From positions 26,569,666-26,633,665 of the forward strand of contig OX485807.1 in assembly GCA_950295325.1 (NCBI GenBank): a DNA stretch of 64,000 nt, given 5' to 3'. Source of the DNA: Polytrichum commune. Taxonomy: Eukaryota; Streptophyta; Polytrichopsida; Polytrichales; Polytrichaceae. Positions 32,970 through 46,269 of the stretch are shown in pieces. Below the pieces are notes generated by a model. That model searched no databases and had not been told where the DNA came from. It saw only the letters and a list, made by a program, of their open reading frames with translations. Made by a program: the position numbers and the translations under genes. The number at the start of each line of letters is the position of its first letter. Positions within the stretch are counted from its first letter, which is position 1.

Positions 32970-35900
32970 ATGTATTCGGTGTCGCGACGCGAGCTCGCAA
33001 AGCGTGCATGGCGATCCGGGGCCACCGTGTTGGATGTTTCTCGTTGCCTGACGTCGGCGGCCGTCACTCCATTGTCGAATGCGTTGAATGGAGTGGACAA
33101 GGTTTGTGTCTCTTCATTCATTAACACTGGTGTTGGCCGTTTTTTATTTATTTGTTATTTATTTGTTATTTTTTTTGGTTGTAGCAAAAGGTTCTGCTCA
33201 ACCTATTTCTTCCAGCTCGGAACGGCAGTCGATGTAACGCTTAACCTCATTTTGGGGTTTATGTCATCGCCGAACGAGGGTGATTGAGATGAATAAAGAA
33301 CTACCAAATTGAATCCCATTTGCTTTGTACGGTCTTGACCATTCACACACGTTAATGCATACTGATATTGTCTACTTTGGAACTGAATAAACCGTTTCTC
33401 ATCAATCCATTATTCCACTTATTCGATGAGAGTAGGCTGAAGGGTTTAAGGAGGGTATAATGCCGAGAGTAGGTTTACGTGCATTCCATGAACAAAACAT
33501 ACGACGATGCTCTCTGGTGTCTCTGGATGCGTTACAAGCAAACTGCAACCTTAATGAAAAATTAGAATTTCAGGTAGTCCTTGAATGATTTGTGGATTTC
33601 TGGGCAATTCGTTTGCATATCTGATAAGCGAGTTACTTAACTACACTGAGTAGGTGAATGGCAAATCAGGGCGAGCGTGATTTGATTGAAGGTGCAGAAG
33701 TGTCACGGAAGTAGGAAAAATAATCTTGCGCAATGAGTGTGATCCAAACTGAATCACATACTAAATGCAGTGTACAGAGGAAGCAGGAGGGCAATGCAAT
33801 GTTGATGGAACCATTGCATTCCGAAATTAATGGACGTAGTCCACTTTCCTGGATAGGGTAGAGTGCATGTAAGGGTTTGGCACAAGGAATTCCTTCTCAT
33901 AAACTTTTTCAGATAATGCAAATAGCAAATGATGTTCTTAGGTAGTTGATCAATATAGTCATTGAAGGGAGGTGTAGATTAGGGTTAACAAAATGGTCTG
34001 GAGTCTCTACTCCGAATAAAGTCTGACAACTATGGTGTTGAACAATCTAACAATGTCTTGCATGAACAGTTACGCAGGTGAGGTTTTGGGAATCACAAAT
34101 TCCTTTGGCTTTGGGGGAGGCCCCGGACTTTTAGAAACTAAATAAAAACTTAATAATGAATTTACAGAATGACTATACAACTTACAGAATTTTGGTTGTA
34201 GCAGAGTATAGTCCCCTCATCATGCAACAGTGAATCTAGGAAGGAGACATTGGGAAGCACCAAATTAAATGCCTCAATGAAGCCAACTTCTCTGGCAAAT
34301 TTGGGACAAAGTTTATCAGGTTCTGCTGGGAGACAACAGCTTGGGTCTACCTTTAGTCATGATAATTTATTCAATCCAAGGTACACTACCACACGGTGGG
34401 AGACAACAAGTGCAAATACGGAGTCGACAGTGGAGAAGTTTGAATATCAAGCTGAGGTAGGTTCTCTGGAATGAGTTGTTGGGAAAGTCATGTACTGGTT
34501 TTTGTTCTCTAACTGACTGAAGTATGCAATTAAGAGTTCTTGGCTGTGTATAATATCTCAATGTTTTTTTATCTGCAATAATAAGAAGAGTTCCAAGAGA
34601 CAGGTAGCATTCTTTTTGGTTTTAATTTCTTTCTAAAGGCAGCCATATCCAAGCCTTATAGTGGATTAATGTGTGAACAGGTGAGCAGGCTCTTAGATCT
34701 CATTGTGAACAGTCTTTACAGTAACAAGGAAGTCTTTCTGCGAGAACTTATAAGGTAAGCATTGTGATAAAATTTCATATACCAGAGCATGCTTGAGTAA
34801 TGATGGTTGTTTGTTCATTTCTTGCTACTTTGAAGACCAAACTTTTTTACTCTGAACTTATGGATCTTCTGCAAAACCTCATGAGACAAAATCCAACTGC
34901 TTCATAGGTGATCAGGCTCCTAATCTTTAAGAATTTTGTTTGTGGTTGCAGCAATTCTAGTGATGCTCTCGACAAACTGCGGTTTTTGAGTGTTACAGAC
35001 CCAAGTCTGATGGAGTCTGACTCCAATTTAGAGATTCGCATCAAAACCGATCCTGATGCTGGGACCCTCACCATTATGTATGCTCCTAATTTTATCCTGT
35101 TTGTATGTCCAGACCTGCTCTTAATTTAGTTTGAGGTTTTTGATCCTTAGTTACTTTCTTGGTGTGGCCTTTTACACAGTGAAAGCTCATCTATGCCAGC
35201 ATTTTGCTGAATTGCTGCAATCTAAAAGAAGATTCATATCTACAGGGATACAGGTGTTGGAATGACACGAGAGGAGCTGATTGAAAGTCTGGGAACTATT
35301 GCCCATAGTGGGACAGCCAAATTTCTTAAAGCATTGAAGGTCTGACATTCTTGCCAAGTACCTGCAATGGTGTTCTCTGTGATCAGAGTATGAGAAGTGC
35401 AATGCAATGGTGCCACTATTTTAAAGCATTTAGTTCTATTATTTAGTATGTTTGGATGCTTGAAAGGTCACTCCAACATAATTCAGGAAGTTGATCTAAA
35501 TTCATGAATGTATATGCAGGAGAGTCAGAACGACAACAAGGACAACAACTTAATAGGCCAATTTGGTGTTGGCTTCTACTCTGCATTTTTAGTAGCGGAT
35601 AAGGTATATTTCGTTCTTTGACTAATTTCTTTTGCCCTACTGCCCTGTGTAACATCATGGCTGGTTTCTGTTGCTCTTGGATTGTAAGAGAAAATGAGTA
35701 CAATGGTTTCAAGAATGATGTAGTTTAAATGTTTTGTACATTCTTTAATACTGAGGTTCTACATCACTTTAGAAGGTACAAGTCCAGTGAAACAATCAGC
35801 TTTGAGTTACTCTTTTGAAGAACTTGAAATGTGCAGTGTACCAAGGGTGCTCATTATATTTGTGTTGTGGTGCAGGTCACTGTGTCCACAAGGAGTTCAA

Positions 35901-38900
35901 AATCAAACAAGCAGTATGTCTGGGAAGGAGTATCTGACACAAGTTCATATGTGATACGGGAAGAGAATGATCCTGAAAATTTTATTCCCCGCGGCACCAG
36001 TATCACTCTACATCTGAAGGTGTGTAAATATCTAATCGTCCTTTGTAGACAAAAGAGTATTCCTTTAAGCCAATGGGACTTTTTGCCAGGAGTAGGTCCC
36101 CTATGATTTCCCATTAGTTGTTTTCCAGACAAAAACAATAATTTCTTTCCACATGTGGTGTATGCTTGGAGGTAGTTGTGTGAATATTAATTAAGGGCAA
36201 CCTATTTTGGTTCATGGAGGGTCAACCTCTTCTTAGCACCTCTTGGCATACCAAAAGAAGTTTGACCCTCAATGAACCGCTATAGGAATGTCCTTCATTC
36301 AAACCTCACACTACCAGCATGCACCAAACTCTACCAACACATGGAAAGTGTTTTATGCAGAATAACCAACTCCCAACCCAAAGTCCTGTTGAGTTAATGG
36401 ATGACTTATAATTCAGCATTCCCTTGGTCATCAAATTTATGACTGGTGATGCAATGGGGATTGGTGACTTGAGCATGAAGATGTTTCTTTGAGGCATATG
36501 ATTCTGAATTAGTGCTTTTGCTGTGCAGGATGCTCATAAATTTGAGTATACAGATGCAACCAAGATCCAAAATTTGGTGAAAAACTATTCTCAGTTCATT
36601 TCCTTCCCCATTAAGACATGGCAGGAGAAGACACGGACAGTGGAGGTAAGAATTGTTGTAAATAGAATATTTCATTGGTGGATCTTTTCAAATTATACCC
36701 ATTTTACAGCATTTCCACAATCATCATATGGCTACTCTGCACTGTAACTTGTATCCCGAGCTCTGTCACCTGAATGCATCCTTAAATTTTGCACGTTACA
36801 ATTCATATTGGAGTCTCTCCTGGTTCTCCATGGTTCTAAAAAATTAGACGACTCCAATGTCGCCACCCGCATGAATTATACTATGACTTCATCTTTGAGT
36901 TAGTCGAATTCTATATGTCATCCTGATACTAGCATCACAAGAATTAGAGTGATCTTAAACACTATTGCCTCCTTTCAAAGCTGAACACCTTGAATGGGTG
37001 TGAACAAGCTAGCTTGCACCTATCTTCTCCAAGGGCAAGCCCCTAGGTTCCCACACAGTTGGGTGGACCATAGTGGTAGGATGCACTGGAAATGAAGTGC
37101 TAGGTCACCCGTCTGAGCACTATTCCAGCCTTAGGCCCAAGACCATGGGTCTTCCCCTAAGTTTCCTGGAGACTTCTGATCAACATCAATTTCCTAGAAA
37201 AATAATTACACTGATTTAAAACTAGAGATTTGGCGTGGGTTGAAAATTAATGTGGGTTCTAGAGAATTACTGTAGTCCACACTAATAGACTATAAGGGTA
37301 GTATCTTTATATGGACATTGGTCCTTGCATGGTCTGAGGTCACTAACGGGTTTATCATCTGTCATTTTGTGGTGAGTTTGATCAGGAGGAAAAGGTGGCT
37401 AGTGATGACACAGAAGAGACTGCAGAGGCAAGCTCTGAGACATTTATCTCATGTTGTTTCCATGATACACATCTCGCCCTCACGGGAACCTTGTTGTTTA
37501 ATCTACCATATCTGCTCTCCTAAAAGTCTTGCATCTGGTTCAATTGACATGGTAGGAGAGTTATCCTTTTACTCTATGGGACTTTTTGTCAGGAGTTGGT
37601 TCCCTATGTTTTTTCATTGGTTGTTCTGCATACAATGTTAATAATTTCTTTCTACTTGCGGTGCATGCTTGTCAGAGGTAATGTTTGGATTTGAATGAAG
37701 AGCAACTTATTTTGGTTCATTGAGACCTCTTGGCATGCCAAAATGAGTTTGATCCTCAATGAAAGTGCCGATATAGAATGTTCTTCGCTCAAAATCTCTG
37801 CACTACCTCCACGCATCCATTGGAAACTTACCAAACATGGAAGGTGTTGTTTGCAATGTTCCAACTCCTGGCCGGAAGTCATGTTGAGTTAGAGGATAAC
37901 TCTAGTGACACTAATATTCTCTTCTGACAATATTGTGCTCTATCTCTTCAGGACGACAAAAAACCATCTACAGAGAAGTACTGGGATTGGGAGCTGAGCA
38001 ATGACACCAAGCCTATCTGGGTATGTACAGCATTACCTCGACAAGTTAATCTCGCATGATGTTCAAAACTTGAAGATCACATACAAGTATGATAGCTTCC
38101 TAAGATCATTGTAGCATTTGTTTCACTTAATTGTAGCTCTCTAACTGGACAAATTTATTGCAGGTGCGAAGTCCAAAAGAAGTCACAAAAGACGAATATC
38201 ATGCATTTTACAAGAGCACCTTCAAGGAGTACATGGACCCTCAGGCTTATACACATTTCACGGCTGAGGTTTGTTTACTGCCTTAAAGTCTCATTAGGGT
38301 GGAGATACAGAGTACTTGAAATAAAAAAAGTCAGCTTGATGCGAAATTCTATTATTGTGCTCCTTCAGAGAAGCTGCTGTAACATTAAGCGGGAATGCAA
38401 GATTGTATATCTAAGTGGAATGTTCATATGCTGTTAGTGGGAAATTTGTATGTATATATTTTTCCCCATACATTTATCAGATTTGGTTGCTGATTCTTGT
38501 TGTACTAAACATTTTTGGCCTATTGCAGGGGGAAATTGAGTTCAAAGGTCTGCTTTTTATACCACCCATGGCGCCTTGGAATGCAGAGGAGATGTGGCAT
38601 TCTAGAAGAGGAGATGTTCGGCTGTATGTTAAGCGTGTATTCATCTCCGATCAATTTAATGGAGAGTTGGTGAGCACACATGCATACTATGAATAAGTTT
38701 GGATATTGGTTGGTCAATCACTTCTTCACATTAGAGTTATCTGCAAATTTCCTCAAGAGGGACCAATCTAGGGTTTTGGTGCTTTTGTGAGGGACTTTTC
38801 TATTAAGAGCTATTTAGGGTGTCTTTTGTTGGAGCCTTATTTTTAAAGTTGGGTGAAACTCCTTTCACCTCCTCTTTCAATTTAAATAATGTTTGAGAAA

Positions 38901-41900
38901 AATTTAAGATCTAAAATAGAGTCTGACCCATGGACCCGCCACCCTAAATCCTGGATTGGCTATGCAAGGCTAGCTTGGCATGACAATTAGAGACGGTTTT
39001 TTTACAGCCTGGCCCCACTCTTTTAGCATGTTAATGTAAGCCTTAAGAAAACTTAAGTGACTTTATGCATAAGCTCTCTAGCTCACCTTTCAGTGAATTT
39101 ACCTGGATTTTGACCTGGAGATTTTCCGGAAAACTCTATTACTACCTTTTTAAGGTTCATCGTTTTATTATGTGACTTGTATTAACGAGTTAACAAGAAA
39201 CGTATTCCATTGAGGCTCTACTTTGTTTCCAGAAGAGTCTTGCTATGGTTGGTCTTTGTTAGATTGGGAGCAAGATTTATAAGCGAGGGAATTAGTAATT
39301 TCTACCATTTGGCTGACCGAGCTTTCTTGTTCCTGCAGTTCCCACGCTATCTGAGTTTCATCAAGGGTATTGTGGACTCCAATGATCTTCCATTAAATGT
39401 GTCAAGGGAGATTCTGCAACAGAGTCGCATTGTAAGTTCTTTTCTGATCCCGCAGTTTTTGTTTGTACTCAAATGTGCTCATTTGCTTAAAAAGTTCTTC
39501 AAGTATCCAGTTACCATAGTCTGTCATTGATTCTTGACAATGAGCATCTGGAACTCGCAGGTGAAAATGATGAGGCATCGCCTGGTTCGCAAAACCTTTG
39601 AGATGATTGAACAGATTGCCAAAGATGAAAATCCTGAGGTACTTTCATCTTCATCTTTTCTATTGTAGCATTACACTTATTGTGAATTTGGCCTCACAAC
39701 AGGGAAATTTTGTGAGTGAGCTGTCAGACTTACTCTTCATGCTGTTCTGTATGTGTGTTGTTCTTGGCAGGCATATAGTAATTTCTGGGATATATTTGGG
39801 AGGAATCTCAAATTAGGCTGCACTGAGGATAAACCCAACCACAAGCGGATTGCACCTTTGCTTCGGTTTTACTCAAGCAAGAGTGAAACTGCCCTCATTT
39901 CATTGGATGATTATGTGACAAGGATGAAAGAAAATCAGAAAGAAATCTATTTCTTGGCTGCAGAGAGTATCAAGAGTGCAAAGAACGCTCCATTTGTAGA
40001 AGATCTTTTGAAAAGAGATCTTGAGGTGGGTCCACTTCACTGGTTAAATATGTTAGGAATCACAACCAACCCAAACATTAAGTAGCCTATTCAGGTTCCA
40101 ATGCAAATGGAAGAATGCTTAGGCAATTCAAATAACCTAAGAATGATTTCATTGGGGACCCACCACTTCAATTGAATCCTGGTAGATGGATGCAGGCTTT
40201 TTGTCTGAAGATAAGCCAGAATGAGGTGTCGACTAATGAGAGCTTGCCACTGACTGTTCTTGGCATTCATGCGTGTACTGAAGGACCTTGATGCTTGAAT
40301 TTTATGTTTGAAGCTAGAATAGAAAGAGAATGTCCTTACACAGGCTGAAGAATACTATGGTCTTTGTTTGGTGTTGCAACTGACCGGATGGTTGTTATTT
40401 ACTGTGTGACAGGTTTTGTATCTGGTAGACCCAATCGATGAAGTAGCACTTTCAAGTGTGGGAGAGTACAAGAACAAGAAGTTTGTAGACATCAGTAAAG
40501 AAGATTTAGAACTTGGTAAGACCTTAGGTGCTCGATGTCAACATGACATTTTTGTGTTGGTGCTTTCTGCACAACATTTGGTCAAGCATATTAATGTAGT
40601 CTCTCCAAAAACTACACCTGCTTGAAGTAGAGAAGGGCTTCGAGTTTAGGGCCTTTGCTTTGATGTGATCAAGGAAAGAGTTTGCATATTTCAGAACAAG
40701 GGACTTTCTTGTGTCTGCTACCAGTATTTTGTCCAGACTTGAAATTTCCTTATGGAGTCGAATTTTTTTGCTTGCTGGCAGGTGGTGAGGACAAAGTAGA
40801 GGACAAGGACTTGGAGAAAGAGTATGAAGCATTGTGTGCTTGGATGACAAAGAGCCTTGGAGAGAAGGTGGCCAAGGTTCAGGTTTCCAAACGTAGTACT
40901 TCTGCACCCTGTGTTCTGGTTTCAGCCAAATTTGGTTGGTCAGCAAATATGGAAAGGTGAGTGATTTCTGGAGCAAATGAGGAACAAACTTATGGAGATC
41001 TACATCCTTTTTCCTTTCTTCTTGGGTCATCTTGGGTTTAGGAGCTTTGAAGTGACTGGAGCCTACACTAACATCCTCCTGAAATGATGATCATCCACTG
41101 AGAACTCAAATATCCAAACACAAACTTGGACTTGACCATTTGTCAAAGAAATTTTCCTCTACTTCACAGTGCGTTACTACTAATTTGGTGCAACTTGTGT
41201 CGTGTGATAAGTGGTACCAATGCATATCAACTGGGGTAGTTCTTAGCAGCATGTGTAGAGATTAGGCAGGGGAGGAAAGTATTGACATCTAAATGGGACT
41301 CTCTGAATTACTTGCATGCTCTAGGTGCCACAAATACTTGAATATGTTTCTTTGCAATGGTGAATCCCCCCATCTGTTTGTTCATAAGGTAATGCCTCAT
41401 TATTTAGCTTGTGCACCATTTAGTTGTCCATTCCATTCTGCAGGGACAAAATAAACAAAAATGGCAGTCACTTACTATGTGTCTGGTGCTCTACAGAATT
41501 ATGAAGGCACAAACATTTGGAGATGAAGCGAAGTCGTTCAGTCATCTGCTGAAGCGGCGCACTCTTGAGATCAACCCAAATCATCCCATCATCAAGGATC
41601 TGAATGTGAGTAACTCTGGTGTTGGGCTTTTCTCTGAATGGTTTCGTTTTTATTTGTATTTTATTTGGCGAACAGAGACAGTAATGCATCTATTGGAATT
41701 AATGCCATTTCTTTTGTGCACTTTGAATTGGTGTGTCCTGCAGTGTATGTTCAATGATCACTCAAGTGAGGAAGCTGAGAAGTTAGCTGACCTTCTTTTT
41801 GAGACAGCGCATTTGTCCAGTGGGTTCACGGTAAGTATGGAAGCCGTTGTTTTCTGAAGAGATGACAATATGGAGACATGAAAGTTATCCTCTAATGAAC

Positions 41901-42594
41901 ATGAATTTTGGTTGGGAATTGGTTGTTTTGCATAGAAGTTCTTCCATGTTTGGTAAGTTTCTGGTGCATGCTCGGAGGTAGTGTGGATGTTCGAGCAACA
42001 AACATTCTTTATCAGCAGTTCATCAAGGTCAAACTCATTTTGGCATGTCAAGAGGTGCTAAAGTGAGTTTGGCCCTCAATGAACCGAAATGGGTTGCTCT
42101 TCATTTAAGTTCAAAGACTACCTCCAAACTTGCACCACAAGTGGAAAGGAATTATTGATATTGGAAAATTGTAGGGGACCAACTCCCAACAGAAAGCCCC
42201 ATTGAGTTAAAGGATAATGCTATTGTTTCTGATTTGGATTTACAACACAGTAGGAAATGATAGCAGTATTTTTATTTGCATAGCCAAATGTGTCTTTGGT
42301 CTGAAGTTCCATGTACATGAATTTACCTTAATTTGAAGATTGGGCTAATCTTGTCTACTTACATGTTGCTGCTGAAACCAAGTGGCTTTGAGGATATTGT
42401 TCCAAATGCACTCCATGGCTTGCTGACACTCACAGGTGGTTTTGCAGCCTGAGAACCCTGCAGAGTTTGGAGGAAGGGTTTATGAGATGATGGGAGTAGC
42501 CTTGGCGAGCAAACGGAAAACCGATGAGAAGCCAACCAACTCGAATCAAAGCAATATTTCTTCAGAGGAAGAGAAGGTTGCAACTGGGTCATGA
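32970..42594 (+). CDS. HSP90-6: Organellar HSP90 (mitochondrial HSP90-6/TRAP1-like), twenty exons
   Basis: ATP-dependent chaperone, 808 aa (Arabidopsis HSP90-6 is about 800). Exons: 32,970-33,101; 34,205-34,456; 34,681-34,754; 34,952-35,077; 35,246-35,339; 35,520-35,603; 35,876-36,019; 36,529-36,645; 37,386-37,427; 37,952-38,020; 38,164-38,268; 38,529-38,669; 39,339-39,431; 39,561-39,638; 39,771-40,025; 40,413-40,515; 40,782-40,956; 41,497-41,605; 41,744-41,830; 42,448-42,594. Exon 1 ([17 protein letters not shown]) is rich in arginine and poor in acid, a mitochondrial-type presequence. The GHKL ATPase has E150, N154 and D157 ([15 protein letters not shown]), DTGVGM from 196 and GQFGVGF from 239. 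[12 protein letters not shown] carries the middle-domain arginine R483. The C-terminus ends EEEKVATGS with no KDEL, excluding the ER form. Exon 9 encodes the short acidic linker ([14 protein letters not shown]) and ends at a GC donor. Chloroplast HSP90-5 is the main alternative. Confidence 0.93.
36054..36408. mobile_element. GTTATCC-type MITE in HSP90 intron 7
   Basis: It begins AGAGTATTCCTTTAAG, has GGGACTTTTTGCCAGGAG and a central near-palindrome around CTCTTGGCATACCAAAAGAA, and ends CCAACTCCCAACCCAAAGTC, then GAGTTAATGGATGACT. It is an inverted-repeat element without coding capacity. Confidence 0.65.
37557..37903. mobile_element. GTTATCC-type MITE in HSP90 intron 9 (best copy)
   Basis: The 347-bp element has inverted ends AGAGTTATCCTTTTACTC and GAGTTAGAGGATAACTCT. 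Further inverted segments follow (GTCAGGAGTTGG against CCAACTCCTGGC). It lies in the intron that follows the GC donor. Four other copies or fragments are in the window. Confidence 0.75.
38740..39150. repeat. Dispersed repeat in HSP90 intron 12
   Basis: It shares words with 9,230-9,625, partly inverted (for example GGCTATGCAAGGCTAGCTTGG). The class is unknown and the ends are not defined. Confidence 0.25.
41883..42219. mobile_element. GTTATCC-type MITE in HSP90 intron 19
   Basis: The left end is AAAGTTATCCTCTAATG. The right end is CCAACTCCCAACAGAAAGCC, then GTTAAAGGATAATG. The interior has GGCATGTCAAGAGGTGCTAA. The family order matches the intron 7 and intron 9 copies. Confidence 0.65.
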
Positions 42595-43599
42595 TTGCTG
42601 AAGAGCACATTTACCTCCAAAACTTGTCTGGATCACAAACTTGTTGTCAACAGAAGATTACAAGATTTACCAAGGAGTCAATGAAATTCGAATCCATGGG
42701 GATAAGTGCATTCATCATTGTGCTTAGTTACCTTTTTGAGAATAATCCAACCAAGGTTTATTGACAATTGTACTAGATATTCAACGCCGGCTACTGGGAT
42801 AGGTTAGTCATGGATGTTCACCATCGAGATGGAAATATAGTGATTTGGCTCACAATGCTCATTGAGAGGTTTGTGGTATTACAAGGATATTTTAACCATG
42901 ATTTTGGCACAATATTTCAATTTTGCCCTTCATACTGTTTTTCCTCATCAGTCTGCCTTTTTCCATCCTGCTCTTTAGGTGGGTGAGGTCATTCGGTTCA
43001 AAGGAAGATTGGAAACATGCTAAATTCATCACCAAATCGATCTCATTTGCTACGGATTGAACCCTCATTCATATAAAATTCTCACAATGAAGTGCAACGA
43101 ATTTTTTGAGTTTGAATTCTCAACAGTGGAGGGCTGCATGTACATTGTGAACAATTCCAACAATTGATACTAGGGACAACATATTTTCTTGTTCTCGTGG
43201 CAACCTGATCTTCAAGCTCAAGCGAACTATGATTTTAAATTTTTTTCCCTTAAGTCTCGTCTTTGAGGTGGGCTTTGTTTAGATTTCTAGCTATTGTTGT
43301 AAGGCAAGTCCTCTTGGCCATTTTATAAATTGAGGAAGAAATATACCCTAAGTTATCAAGCATGCACCCAATCCCCAATTGCCCGAGTTTATACCTCCTC
43401 CAACATAACTTCAACACCCACCTGAACTTCAAAGACGACTCCTTCTCAATTCACCGGACCCTCCTAGAACAAGCATGGTTGTCACACCCTATATATGTAG
43501 CACTCTAGTCAAATCAACAACAAAACAACGCAAAATACTTACATAAATTGTACAATTTTCACATCTTCATCATAAGCCCAAATAAGAGCACAGATCAAA
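42595..43599. other. HSP90 3' flank, gene-free
   Basis: It contains the probable HSP90 3' UTR and then unique-looking DNA. No gene is recognised. Confidence 0.35.
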
Positions 43600-45840
43600 C
43601 ACATATTCTCTCCCCACAAGAATTCAAAACCATATACAAATCAATCCTCCAAATAATCAAAGTTGCGTTATCTCGGGCTAAAGGCATCTTTTAACCCCAC
43701 AACATCAGGATCCCCCACCCCCTCTTACATTCCCCTCACCAGTAGCACCACATAACACCCCACCCCCACTTGGCACACACATACAAACAAAAAAATCCAA
43801 CTCATGCATTCACTCCATAAAACATCAATGGGGAGCATGTGTGGTGACCCAACACAACATGTGTCCATGGCCCCCTCCTAGCCACACCCCATGAATCCCA
43901 ACCGCCACATTACTCCACCCTGATAATATCTCTCTAGAACACAACCTATTACTCCTAATCCAATACATCAACCACCATAACACCACGTACTGGAAATCCA
44001 AATACCACACTCACCGCCAATGATACTAATCCCTCAACAATAGATACATACAACCCCACTTGGTCACACCACACCTCACCTTAAAAGCCCACCAATGTAA
44101 CCCCAATAGGGATATTATTACCTCCCTACTCATCATACAACTAAGACCACCATGCGCACAAATACACAACCACACTGGTGAATACATCACCATCATTCCT
44201 AGCAGCCATGTTCAATGGTAGTAGGATGGATTCGTACAAATGTCACTACACCCACAACTGCAACCACCACCACACAAATTTGAACATAAATCCTATGGTT
44301 AATAGAATGATACATCTCTTTGCCCCCATAGAATAAACCAAAACCATCGCTCCAAATAATTGACACCACCACCTCCATAGCAACATCATGACAATTTTAA
44401 TTAACATTTTTAACTTCGCCCACTCAAACTACACATCCCCCCTTGAATGTCCAATGGAACTTACACAATATCACTCACCACACTCTAAAGAAATCCTATT
44501 TGGCTTAATAAGCCCCGCATTCTCACACAAATAGGGGGCTCAAGATACGCCCACCCTCCATATCACCAATCTAGAATAGAAGCCAAACATGGGCATGCAT
44601 GGCCACACAAGAAAACTCATCACACAACATATAGATTGGGAGAGCCAACACACGCAGTTCAACTCCTTTCTAGATACACACACCATCCTAACCTTCCCCT
44701 CCCACGCACCCCCCCCCCCCCTCATTATGAATTATAGACCAAAAATGGGTATTCCACAATATTGTAAGTATAACAAACCCACTATCACCTCCATCATATG
44801 CATCCACTACACACATAACCCCCTAGTCCCTCCAACATTCCCCCATGCTACATTGACAAATTGACACCTTGTACTCATTAGCCACTAACGCTCTAAACCC
44901 TTCATATAAAAGTATTAGTCCCAAGACTAACATAAACACCAAATGGTCCTACACACCATCCAAACCCATCATCACCCTACCCTCAACCACCCTCTACCAC
45001 TTCCACATACCTCACCGTAATTCACCCTCTACAATTCGACTTTAAACAACACCATTTACATACATGGATCCTTCACCCCTTGCATGGGGATGGCACGGAA
45101 ATTACGCTAGCTTTGGGGTATATTGTGCATATAATGACACATGCATTGTTGAAAAACTCCTAGAATACCCAAGCATCGTCCACATGGAACTCTTTGCCAT
45201 TGTGTTAGCCCTCCAACATGGCCTCCCCCTACGAAGACATCTATCTCTTTACAGATAACCTCAACAACATATGTGATATATGTACTCCCCTATGTAGCCC
45301 CACATCCCAATGGAACCATCCATACTAACTCTTCATTGAAATAATTATACAACTCGTCACCAACACCACACAAACAATACATATCCAAAAAGTCAAAGTC
45401 CACAACAACATCCAAGGCAATGAAATTCCAGACAACCTTGCCAAGAAGGGGTCCACCCTTGCCATAGTCTCCCCTAAACCCATTATAAACACAACCCATA
45501 CTACCCCATACTGGTGGCACTCCACACCCACCTCCATACGACGTGGTCATGGCTCCATCGGGAACCTTGAAATATCGATGTCAAAACACCATACCCATGT
45601 GCAATCACCCACACCCAGGATAACATTCCAAATGCAGATTGATGGTTGGGTAATGGCATTATCATCAAAGCTTAACGTAATGCATTTTGAACGGTGGCAT
45701 GGATGATGAATGCACAAATTAGCCAAGTCCTTAAGTTTCGTTATGCAAAGTACATGAGAAACCTCTAAAAACAAAAATTTGGCCATGCACTCACCCAAAT
45801 AATCATTGCACTCTTTGCCCCCTCAAAGAAATAGGCACAT
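43600..45840 (+). pseudogene. Decayed LINE with RNase H domain, plus strand
   Basis: The strand is C- and A-rich with broken frames. The clearest part is at 45,064-45,460. It reads PLAWGWHGNYASFGVYCAYN and HMELFAIVLALQH; after a frameshift the DNA still encodes DIYLFTDNLNNI-like sequence, then TIHIQKVKVHNNIQGNEIP and DNLAKKGSTLA. These are RNase H motifs, with the ME..A, D and N..AD/DNLA segments visible. It belongs to the same general family as the minus-strand remnant at 3,838-5,640. Stops at 45,256 and later make it inactive. The 5' part (43,600-45,000) is too decayed to place. Confidence 0.5.
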
Positions 45841-46261
45841 GGCCATGTAGTTTAGATTTTGGATAGAACAAAACCTAGGGAAGAACACTTAGGGACGACT
45901 TAAAAAGTGGTTTTTACATCATTTAGGTGTCTTAGATAAGTTTTCTTATGACGATTTTTGGTTTATTTCAAGTTATTTAAAATTCCAGGTGGCAATCTAT
46001 ACATCCAAAATAGAAAGATTGAAGAGCCTCTCAATCGCAAATATATATGCATTTTATGACAATCTAAATGTGGGAAGTATCCGGGAATACTACGTAGAAT
46101 ATTGTAAGTCCCACAAAACATTGTTATGAATCTGAATAATGTTATGATGTAAGATCCATCTACCCTTAAACCTTGTGGATTTGTTCGATAGTTTGGTTTT
46201 GATTTGTTTGTTAGATTACATAGTGATGAATAGCATACATAGTAACCTAGGGCATGGCCTG
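45841..46261. other. Gene-free stretch
   Basis: Nothing supportable is seen apart from short chance frames. Confidence 0.35.
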
Positions 46262-46269
46262 GTCCCTGG

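Noticed and set aside
37386-37700. HSP90 exon 9 extending through CTGAGACATTTATCTC
   Set aside because: Extension gives no in-phase GT donor and leaves HSP90-like sequence. The GC donor at 37,428 keeps frame and fits the short acidic linker.
32970-42594. Identification as ER HSP90 (GRP94) or cytosolic HSP90
   Set aside because: There is no ER signal, no KDEL and no MEEVD end. The [17 protein letters not shown] start of the domain and the presequence fit the organellar forms.
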